A program made the translations under genes and the position numbers. From Chloroflexota bacterium (GTDB lineage: Bacteria > Chloroflexota > Ktedonobacteria > Ktedonobacterales > Ktedonobacteraceae): a DNA stretch of 15,667 nt. The notes under the pieces were generated by a model, which was not told where the DNA came from, did no database searches, and worked only from the letters and a program-made list of their open reading frames with translations. Shown piece after piece: positions 1 to 7,200 of this stretch (position 1 is the first letter of the stretch; the number at the start of each line of letters is the position of its first letter). The DNA lies in assembly GCA_005881495.1 (NCBI GenBank), contig VBHI01000121.1:1-15667 (forward strand). Direction: 5' to 3'.

Positions 1-218
1 GCCTTGGCCAGGGAGGCGTGCTCGTCCCTCATGATCCCGGCATCTTGCATTTGCGACAGGCGCAGGGCCAGGCACTGGCAGGCCGTGATGTTGCCGAGCA
101 TGCGCACCAGCAGGTCTTGCACCAGTTGGAAACGACCAATCGGACGACCAAACTGCTCCCGCTCCTGGGCGTATTTGAGGGAAAACTCGTAGGCTCCCGA
201 TGATGCAGATGAACCAAT
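1..218 (-). pseudogene. Acyl-CoA dehydrogenase C-terminal remnant (runs off the left edge)
   Basis: The reverse strand from 218 down to 1 reads continuously. It carries the acyl-CoA dehydrogenase helical-domain signature [20 protein letters not shown], followed by [14 protein letters not shown] and [10 protein letters not shown], as in glutaryl-CoA/acyl-CoA dehydrogenases. The QFGRPI..FQLVQ segment is the most conserved C-terminal stretch of this FAD-dependent family. Just upstream in frame is a TGA at 219-221, preceded by sequence unrelated to the family, and the open stretch has no plausible start or RBS. The N-terminal and middle domains are therefore missing and the gene is cut at a sharp boundary. 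The C-terminal end lies outside the window, so I cannot say whether it is intact there. It shares its strand with the aldehyde dehydrogenase relic at 3698-3928; both may be debris of a catabolic region. Confidence 0.8.
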
Positions 219-517
219 TCATCCGGACACTCGTAGGGGCCGCTTTATCGTGCCCAGCGCCGATTGATCGGCCTCGGTGGATATTCCACCATCCAGATTA
301 TTGAGTAAATGTGCATTATCGTGGGGCAAGGAAGCCCTTGTCGTTCAGTCAGTGCATTGTGTGCTAGAGCTAGTATAGTCGACGAGCGTTGAAAAAAGCG
401 TTTATCGAACTGACCCAGGAGACAGACGAGCGTTTGTTGAAAAATACGTATCTGTATGGAGTTGAAAGTCGCCCACTTCAAAGGAATGGTGAATCGGTTC
501 GTCTGCCGCACTCCCTG
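219..517. other. Intergenic stretch with no recognisable gene
   Basis: This ~300-nt gap between the acyl-CoA dehydrogenase relic and the 3' end of the peroxidase gene holds short open frames only, none with a family signature. The one feature seen is a 10-nt direct repeat, GACGAGCGTT, at 381-390 and 425-434, each followed by a GAAAAA run. I see no convincing terminator hairpin with a T-tract after the peroxidase stop. Confidence 0.5.
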
Positions 518-1423
518 CTAATCGGTGGCAAACCTGCGCAGTGCCTCGACCGAGGGGACGAAGTAATAGGCACCGCTGACCGCCGTCGTATATCTCGTCA
601 GGGCGTCACGTATGCCGTCCTCTGCTCCCGCCATCCGAGCGAGCATGCGGGCCAGGCGCTGCTGGTCGCTGCTGAAGCCGATAAACATCGTCCCATGCTC
701 GGTGGCCGTCCCGAATGGGGTATTGCGGCGGAAGATATGTTGTTCTACCCCATTCACTTCGATCACCGTGCGAGAGACATGTGATTGGGCACCGCGTACC
801 TCCTCATCCAGCTCGGTACTCGTCTCTTTGGTCCGTCCGATGACCTTCTCTTGCTCCTCAATCGGAAGCGCCTCGAAAGCGGCGGCATCGTGCATCCACT
901 GCTGCACCAGGACCACGCTCCCACCTGCACCTGGAGACCCATCGGGAATCAATGCCACCTCGGGTGCCTCGGAGAGAGGAGGATTCTCGGTCCCGTCGAT
1001 GAAGCCGGTTAAGTCTCGACTCTCCTTGTAGGTCCACCCGGCTACTTCAGCAGCTAGGCGCGCAACCGGGGCGAGGGCGGCAATCGCTTCTCGCGCGACA
1101 TCAAAGACCTTATGGTAGGCATGGCCCGCCACCCACACCCACAGGTCATGCTGGGTGGCGGGCATCGTGTATCCATCGACACCGCGCACGTCCCGCTCGA
1201 AGTCCGTCACCCCTGCTGGCATCTCCTCAGGTGCAACGCGCGCCCACAGCGACGGCTTGAAACCGACCACCAGGTTCACGCCTCCGGTCGTCATCCTTGG
1301 TTCCTCCAGGTTGGCAATCACCTGAACCAGTGTAAGTGGATCGCCACGCGCATGCAGATCGAACTCCAGGTAGGAGTGCGAGCCAGTCCCCAGCGCGAAG
1401 ATCCCACTTTGTGCTACATGCAT
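518..1423 (-). CDS. Dye-decolorizing heme peroxidase (DyP, B type)
   Basis: This 301-residue protein is a cytoplasmic-type DyP heme peroxidase, using hydrogen peroxide to oxidise dyes, phenolics or metals; the physiological substrate is unknown. The hallmark GFIDGTENP is at about residues 140-148, with distal Asp143. SHVSRT supplies the probable proximal heme His (about 215), and FRRNTPFG (about 231-238) the distal Arg and Asn of B-type enzymes. IGFS and the RYTTAVSGAYYFVPS tail also fit. Length is normal for the B class (about 300). I see no Tat or Sec signal and no C-terminal encapsulin-loading peptide. I chose the ATG at 1423 because GGAGG at 1431-1435 lies 7 nt upstream; ATGs at 1429 and 1450 are badly spaced. 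It follows the truncated BTAD regulator on the same strand, with a 76-nt gap holding its own promoter-like element and a palindrome. Confidence 0.93.
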   Translation of the reverse strand: MHVAQSGIFALGTGSHSYLEFDLHARGDPLTLVQVIANLEEPRMTTGGVNLVVGFKPSLWARVAPEEMPAGVTDFERDVRGVDGYTMPATQHDLWVWVAGHAYHKVFDVAREAIAALAPVARLAAEVAGWTYKESRDLTGFIDGTENPPLSEAPEVALIPDGSPGAGGSVVLVQQWMHDAAAFEALPIEEQEKVIGRTKETSTELDEEVRGAQSHVSRTVIEVNGVEQHIFRRNTPFGTATEHGTMFIGFSSDQQRLARMLARMAGAEDGIRDALTRYTTAVSGAYYFVPSVEALRRFATD

Positions 1424-1455
1424 CGTCATTCCTCCTGTGAACGAGATCATAATAC

Positions 1456-1470
1456 ACTGCTCCGAGCAGT
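1456..1470. promoter_or_regulatory. Perfect 15-nt palindrome in the peroxidase leader, possible operator
   Basis: ACTGCTC-C-GAGCAGT is a perfect 7-bp inverted repeat around one central base. It lies about 33 nt upstream of the chosen peroxidase start and just downstream of the predicted transcription start. It could be a dimeric regulator site acting as a roadblock. In RNA a 1-nt loop is too tight, so only a shorter hairpin could form. No regulator can be assigned from sequence. Confidence 0.4.
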
Positions 1471-1493
1471 ATTCCTCCTAGCCCATCTGTAGT

Positions 1494-1502
1494 ATTATAT
1501 CA
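1494..1502 (-). promoter_or_regulatory. Extended -10 promoter element for the peroxidase gene
   Basis: On the reverse strand TGATATAAT is a perfect extended -10 (TGnTATAAT). The TGA is at the same time the stop codon of the BTAD-family gene. At 17-nt spacing the -35 position reads CGGCAG, which is poor, as is common for extended -10 promoters. Transcription would start near 1487, giving a leader of about 64 nt that contains the palindrome at 1456-1470 and the RBS at 1431-1435. Confidence 0.55.
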
Positions 1503-3701
1503 CTGAAACCTGAGAGCTGCCGCTCCGCTGGCGAGCGCGTGGGAGGCCAGCTCTGCAGTGGGGATGTCCACGTGCTCCAGGACCATAAGCGCGCGACTAT
1601 GGAAGACCCGCCTGCGGGCATCTCCAGCCTCTGCGTAGACCACCTCGCGGATCTTGTCGTGACTAAAGCGATAGGAAACCCCTCTTCCTTCTCCCCGCTG
1701 TCTCGACTCATGCAGCAGGAGACTCTGCAGGGTTTCATCCAGGGCAGCAAGTCCCTCCTGCGGTGCAAGCTGGGCAACCTGGCAGAGCTCCTCAAAGGTG
1801 AAGTCATGCTCCAGGACTGCCCCTGCTGCCAGCAGGATGCGGGCAGGGGACGACAGTCGGGCCAGTCGACGCTGGATCATCTCGCGCACGTCCGAGGGAA
1901 GCATGCCGTTCGGTGGGGTGGCATCGAGGATCGAGGGCTGCGGATCAAATACCCAACCGCTTCCTGCGATCAAGCGGGGCACCAGGACGCCGCGTTCGAG
2001 CAGCATCTGGAGCAGCGCGTTCAGGTAGGACGGCTGCCCTTTCGTTTCTGCGAACAGCCACGCGGCGAAACGCTCGGGGCAGAGGCGGCTTCCAGGGGTC
2101 TGGACAGGCTGCGCAGAAGGCTGAAAGCGAGCGTGTTCTCCCGTGAGCGATGGTTGCACTCCATCAGTGTCCGCGAGTTCGCGAACGATCTGGCGGGTGT
2201 CTTGCGCAGAGAGGGGACCCAGTTCCAGGCGCGTCAATGAGATGGTACTGCTGAGGCCCGCCAGCCAGTCGGACATCTCCGGCTCCATCTCTCGCGTTTC
2301 GGTGCGTCTGCTCAGCAGCAACAGGGCGGGCGTCTTATGCTCCCTCCAGTAGCGAGCTAGATACTGGAACACGTCCTGGGTGGCTCCGTCCGCCCACTGC
2401 ATGTCGTCGGCAAACAGGAGCAGAGGTGCCTGCGATGCTAACGCTTGAGACAAGCGCGCCAGCGCTTCGAAGAGGCGGGATGAGGCAAAAGCCCCGTTGA
2501 TGGTCAGAGGGGGCAGATCCGGATAACGCTCGCGCAGATCGGGCAGCAGGCGGGAGAGCTCGGCCAGCCAGGGATCGCCGAGCCACTGACGAAGATCAGG
2601 TTCCTGTTCTAAGCGGGTGCGCAGTGCCTCGAGCAGTGGCTGATAGGACAGGCGCTGTGAAGTTTGAAATGCTCTTCCTTCAAGCACTTCCGCTCTCTGG
2701 GCCTTCACCCAATCGAGAAACGCCGCAGCCAGGCGCGTTTTACCGATCCCGGCTTCGCCTTCCAGCAGCACAACCTGCGGTTGACCGCTGGAAGCCTGCT
2801 CATAGAGGGTCATGAGGCGACTTACTTCCGCCCCCCTTCCAACAAAGGGGACGTTGAGCAACGGTCGCGCGGTCGTCGTGCACCTACCGGCCCCGCTGTG
2901 CACACCGCGAGGAGAGGCGTTGCGCAGCACCTCTGCCAGGGCCATCAATTTCCGTGAGGGTTTGGCAGAAAGCTCCGTCATCAAGATGTCCTGGTAGGTC
3001 TCGTAGGTCTTCAAGGCAGAGATGCGCTTGCCGCTTGCAAACTGCAGCTGCATGAGGCGCAGGGAGATGTCCTCGTTGAGGGGGTCAAAGCAGCGCCAAC
3101 GCTCGAGGGTGGCAATGGCCTGCTCGATCTCCCCCTCTGCGCTCTGCAGCTGGCAGAGCCAGTCAAACACCTGCTCGATACGCTGGTACCAGTAGCCTTG
3201 CTGCATGCCGACCCAGTTGTCGAAGTCGAGTGTCTCGCGCAAGGTAAAATCCTGGAGGAACGAGCCGTAGTACAGAGCGGCGGCACGTTCGAGTTGGGCG
3301 ATCAGGGCACGGCGGACCTCTCCTTGCACCGCTTCTGGTGCAGGCAGGACACGGACCAACTTCCATGCGGTCTCAAGGGTTTGCAGGTCGAGATCAATGC
3401 CTGAGGCCAGATCAAGCTCGAGCGTGTTGTGCGTGATGAGGAGGTGGGATTCGCGTTCAAGTGAATCGTCCTCTTCAAGGATATGCCGTAAGTGCAGTAA
3501 GGCAATGCGCAGCGCTGTGCGCCCATGAGCCATATCGCTCTCCGGCCAGAGCAGGCGCGTCAGCTTTTGACGCTCATGCATACCCCCTTCAGATGCGAGA
3601 TAGGCGAGGAGCGCCAGGACTTTGCGCTCGGGAAAGGCGAGCCGATGGTTCCGGTGGTCCACTTCCGGCGGCCCGAGCAACGCAATCTTCAACGTACTCA
3701 T
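1500..3701 (-). CDS. Truncated AfsR/SARP-like regulator: winged helix + BTAD + AAA/STAND ATPase, TPR half missing
   Basis: The 733-residue protein has an OmpR-type winged-helix N-terminus (MSTLKIALLG... RKVLALLAYLASEGG...), a bacterial transcriptional activation domain to about residue 265 (GYWYQRIEQVFDWLCQLQSA, LKTYETYQDILMTELSAKPS) and an ATPase with Walker A GEAGIGKTRL at about 315-324 and Walker B LLLFADDMQWAD near 427. It is a close paralogue of the 1236-residue protein at 7855-11565. It stops at ALRFQ, exactly where the paralogue continues FRWSMAAGDE into about 490 residues of TPR-like helices. The missing part is normally the sensor/autoinhibitory half, so the product may be unregulated, inactive, or an antagonist of its paralogue. 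Start 3701 is chosen over 3737 because GGAGGGG (3707-3713) is 5 nt upstream and the paralogue starts with the same motif. Confidence 0.85.
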   Translation of the reverse strand: MSTLKIALLGPPEVDHRNHRLAFPERKVLALLAYLASEGGMHERQKLTRLLWPESDMAHGRTALRIALLHLRHILEEDDSLERESHLLITHNTLELDLASGIDLDLQTLETAWKLVRVLPAPEAVQGEVRRALIAQLERAAALYYGSFLQDFTLRETLDFDNWVGMQQGYWYQRIEQVFDWLCQLQSAEGEIEQAIATLERWRCFDPLNEDISLRLMQLQFASGKRISALKTYETYQDILMTELSAKPSRKLMALAEVLRNASPRGVHSGAGRCTTTARPLLNVPFVGRGAEVSRLMTLYEQASSGQPQVVLLEGEAGIGKTRLAAAFLDWVKAQRAEVLEGRAFQTSQRLSYQPLLEALRTRLEQEPDLRQWLGDPWLAELSRLLPDLRERYPDLPPLTINGAFASSRLFEALARLSQALASQAPLLLFADDMQWADGATQDVFQYLARYWREHKTPALLLLSRRTETREMEPEMSDWLAGLSSTISLTRLELGPLSAQDTRQIVRELADTDGVQPSLTGEHARFQPSAQPVQTPGSRLCPERFAAWLFAETKGQPSYLNALLQMLLERGVLVPRLIAGSGWVFDPQPSILDATPPNGMLPSDVREMIQRRLARLSSPARILLAAGAVLEHDFTFEELCQVAQLAPQEGLAALDETLQSLLLHESRQRGEGRGVSYRFSHDKIREVVYAEAGDARRRVFHSRALMVLEHVDIPTAELASHALASGAAALRFQ

Positions 3702-3928
3702 GCAAACCCCTCCAAAATAAACGCCTGCCCCATCCAAGTGTCTTGTCTACAAACCAGCACTTTCATACTACAACTGAGACGTGAAGAAAAGCGTAGGCAG
3801 GATCGTGAAAAGGAGCGGCATGCCATGGCGGTAGCGGGGCTGACGATATCGAAGACCATGTCAGCGTCGACCCGCTCGCCACCGATAAGCATCTCGTAGT
3901 GCTTTTTGTCGGTTGTCACCATGCGCAT
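3698..3928 (-). pseudogene. Aldehyde dehydrogenase N-terminal remnant
   Basis: This 76-codon reverse-strand frame begins with KHYEMLIGGERVDADMVFDI then VSPAT. That is the N-terminal strand and FDxxxPATG region of NAD(P)-dependent aldehyde dehydrogenases (homology about 3827-3928). Where the family continues PATGE..., the frame changes to an unrelated Cys/Ser/Arg-rich sequence, so more than 90% of the enzyme is missing. A Shine-Dalgarno AGGAG at 3932-3936 remains, suited to the ATG at 3922 (9 nt) and less so to 3928 (3 nt). The frame's stop TGA (3698-3700) overlaps the regulator's start as ATGA, so if still translated it would act as a leader peptide coupled to the regulator. Confidence 0.7.
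3707..3713 (-). promoter_or_regulatory. Ribosome binding site fixing the start of the truncated BTAD regulator
   Basis: GGAGGGG on the reverse strand sits 5 nt before the ATG at 3701. It decides this start over the longer frame at 3737, and it lies inside the 3' part of the aldehyde dehydrogenase relic frame. Confidence 0.7.
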
Positions 3929-4029
3929 TAGCTCCTCTCAACTTTGATGAGTTAAATAATGTTTGCAACAGAAACGTAGCAGGCTCATAGTCCCATTCTT
4001 ATCGGGATAGTAGTGCTTTGTGCTACGTC

Positions 4030-4046
4030 CCAGCGTAGGTCGCTGG
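4030..4046. repeat. Small perfect hairpin CCAGCG-TAGGT-CGCTGG
   Basis: A 6-bp perfect stem with a 5-nt loop, followed on the + strand by CATTTTCC. It lies in the 3929-4264 gap between divergent genes, upstream of the repeats before the kinase gene. The T-tract is too short for a confident intrinsic terminator; it could equally be a regulator site. Confidence 0.3.
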
Positions 4047-4100
4047 CATTTTCCCTGTTGCTACCAGTATAGCTGAGGCCGGGGGGAAATGTGATCTCCC

Positions 4101-4182
4101 AAAAGATATAATGTGCTGGCGAAAAAGATATATTGAGCAGGCCCATACATGTGAAAGGTGATAGCCAGAAAGATATAGTGAA
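4101..4182 (+). repeat. Three ~22-nt direct repeats built on AAAGATATA, upstream of the kinase-NB-ARC gene
   Basis: AAAGATATA occurs at 4102-4110, 4124-4132 and 4169-4177. The first two belong to 20-nt units AAAAGATATAATGTGCTGGC (4101-4120) and AAAAGATATATTGAGCAGGC (4123-4142), 17/20 identical. The third is a weaker copy, GAAAGATATAGTGAAG. Start-to-start distances are 22 and 45 nt, close to one and two units, i.e. on about the same face of the helix. They lie 27-108 nt upstream of the candidate -10 at 4204, a typical place for activator or repressor sites. AT-rich cores stand out against the GC-rich surroundings. Binding protein unknown. Confidence 0.55.
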
Positions 4183-4203
4183 GACCTGCTGCTGTCTTTG
4201 GGG

Positions 4204-4209
4204 TATACT
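4204..4209 (+). promoter_or_regulatory. Candidate -10 box for the kinase-NB-ARC-LuxR gene
   Basis: TATACT lies about 56 nt upstream of the only in-frame start, GTG 4265. There is no good -35 at 16-18 nt, so transcription may depend on an activator at the AAAGATATA repeats just upstream. Confidence 0.3.
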
Positions 4210-4264
4210 GTAGGGGTGTTTAGAGAAGCGTGAGAGAGAACACTCTTTTCATGGCTTTGCCGAT

Positions 4265-7200
4265 GTGTACCTGGCGGAACAGATCTACCTCAACACGCTG
4301 GTTGCCATCAAAGTGCTCAACACCCATCTGACCTCTAATACAATGGGGAACTTTCTCATTGAAGCCCGTCAGTTGAGCCACCTGGATCACCCGCATATTA
4401 TTCGCGTTCTCGACTTTGGTCTTGCGCAAGAAATGCCCTATCTGGTGATGGAGTACGCGCCGGGTGGGACTCTGCGCGAACGCCATCCTCGCGGCAGCAG
4501 GGTTCCCCTCCAAGCCATCATCAGCTATGTCACGGATGTCGCTCCTGCCTTGCAGTATGCCCATGACCAGGGGTTGGTCCATGGCGATCTCAAACCGGAG
4601 AATCTGCTCCTGGGAAAGAATGAGCGGGTCTTGCTCAGCGATTTTGGCATCGCCCTGCTGGTTCCCGCAACGAACTCGCTGCATGTTCCGGAAATGTATG
4701 GCACCCTGATCTACATGGCCCCTGAGCAAATTCGCGGTGTTCCCGGTCTGCAGAGCGACCAGTACGCCCTTGCTGTGATGATATATGAATGGCTGAGTGG
4801 CCAGCCGCCCTTTCAAGGCTCGGCGACCGAGTTGTTGAGCCAGCATCTTTTTGCAACTCCCACGTTGTTGCGCGAACAATACCCAGAGATCCCGCTTGCT
4901 GTCGAGCGAGTGGTGCTCAAGGCCCTATCAAAAGATCCAATGCTTCGCTTCGTAGACGTGCAAAGCTTCGCCACGGCTCTCAGAGAGGCCAGCCAGGTAG
5001 AGACCTCTGCCAATCCGTTCCAGGTGCAACATCCCCCAACACCCGTTAAAGGCGAGCTAGCAGGAACCGGCTCTCCCGTGCTTTTCCAGAATCTCCCTTT
5101 TCTTCTCACACCGTTGATTGGACGTGAACAGCAGGAGCAAGCGATTAGCTCTTTACTTCTACGGCCTGAGGTTCGGCTTCTGACACTCACCGGTACCGGC
5201 GGCATCGGCAAGACACGCCTGGCTCAGAAAGTTGCGAAGGATTTGATCAAGGAATTTCCTCATGGCGTCTGCCTGGTACAGCTTGCTCCTCTCAGCGATC
5301 CTGACCTGGTCGTGCCCACCATCGCACAGACGCTCGGCCTACGAGATGTCGAGGAACATTCTCTGTTCGAGTCACTCAAAGCCTTTCTGCGCGACAAACA
5401 CCTCCTGTTGCTGCTGGATAATTTTGAGCAGGTACTCGAAGCCTCGCCCGCACTCGTTAAACTGCTCCTGGCGTGTCCATCCATCAAGATCCTGGTGACC
5501 AGCCAAGCGGTCCTGCACGTGGAGGGTGAATACGAGTTTTCAGTTCCTCCGCTCTCCTTGCCCGATCCGCTCCACCTGCCAGCACATGAGGAGCTTTTGC
5601 GCTACGGAGCAGTCGCCCTTTTCGTTCAGCGTGCGCAGGCGGTGAAACCCAATTTTGTCCTTTCTGAGGACAACGCGGCCGCTATAGCTCAGATCTGCAT
5701 CCGGCTGGACGGGCTGCCGCTGGCTTTGGAGCTGGCAGCGGCGCGTAGCAAACTCCTACCTCCCCAGGCGCTGCTCGGGCGACTCACCCATCGGCTTGCC
5801 GTGTTGACGAGTGGAAGGCAAGATGCCCCCAACCGGCAGCAGACATTGCGTAATACCATCAGCTGGAGTTATGATCTACTGAATGCAGAGGAGCAAGGTT
5901 GTTTCCGGCGCCTGGCCATCTTTGTTGGAGGCTGTTCGCTTGAGGCTGCAGAAGCTGTCGTAGAGTGCGGATTTATCCAGCACGTCGGAACTGCGGATAT
6001 CTCGCTTCCCGCCATGGACCTTGTGGCTTCTCTGCTGGACAAAAGCTTACTACAACAGAGCGACCGAAGTGGAGATGAGCCACGTCTGCTGATGCTAGAA
6101 ACGATCAGGGAATACGCTCTGGAAAGACTTGCGGATTCCGGAGAGTTGGAGGCGACAGGGGAGTCGCATGCGTTGTACTACCTCGCGCTTGCCGAGCAGG
6201 GTGAGCCGGAATTATTCGGGCACCAGCAACGTCTGTGGATGGGTCGCCTGATGTGGGATGCCGAAAACTTCCGAACAGCCTTGCAATGGTCGCAAACCCA
6301 TCAGAGGAAGGAGCAGTTGCTACGCCTGGCAGGAAACCTCGGGCATTTCTGGTATATGTGCGGTCGTTTCAGCGAAGCCATGCTCTGGATCGAGACAGCA
6401 CTGCGGGAAGTGGCACCAGACGTCGCCGTTTCCGCACGCATCAAGGCACTCTATATTGTGGCTTTGATTGCCAGTCACCTGGGGCAAAGCGACCTCCTCT
6501 TCGTTCGGGCACGTGAATGCCTGGCACTCGCTCGGCAAAATGAGGACAGTCGAGGCTTTGTGATAGCTTCCTGGCCCCTGGTGCACCACTTGCTGGCAGA
6601 TGGGGACATGTTTGAGGCACACGCCCAGGCGGAAGAGACACTGACATTTGTCCGGGCGCACGCACCGGCAGAGGATAGTTGGACACTGGCGTGTGCTCTT
6701 AATGCTTTTGGATCGGTGGTCTTGTCCCAGGGTGACTATACGCAGGCACAGCATTTGTATGAACGTGCCATCGCACTCTTCAAAGAGGCAGGAGACCTCT
6801 GGCTCTATGGGGAGTTGCACTTGTTCTTAGCAAACGTCTACTGGGCTCAAGGGGATGAGGCAAAAGCTCAGTCCTTCTTTCAAGAAGGACTCGCTGTCCA
6901 TGATCAGGTCGGCAATGCATGGGTAACGGGCTGGTTTGTGAGCCTCTTCGGTAAGATTGCCCTGCGTCAGGGTGACATCCCGCGTGCACGTTTCCTGCTG
7001 GAAGCTGGCTTGAAGCGGCACCAACAACTCGGAGACCAGCAGGGCCAGGCGCTCATCTACGCCTTGCTCGCACAGGCAGCGGCAAGCGAGCATGATTATA
7101 TGACGACCCGAAACCTGGCAGTTCAGAGCCTGGAGATCGCACGCAGTGTTCATGACAGTCGATCGCGAATCCTGTGTCTGGAAGAGTTGGCGGATGTTGT

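Noticed and set aside
389..784. Forward open frame starting in the 219-517 gap and running into the peroxidase gene
   Set aside because: Its second half is antisense to the DyP active-site region and its first part has no recognisable family.
4101..4182. Repeats before the kinase gene as a CRISPR array or replication origin
   Set aside because: Only three short degenerate units with no unique spacers of even length; no cas, rep or dnaA-like gene nearby.
4220..4879. Long reverse-strand open frame of 219 codons inside the kinase region
   Set aside because: It is antisense to a kinase frame with clear conserved motifs and has no family signature of its own; GC-rich codon bias keeps the opposite strand open.
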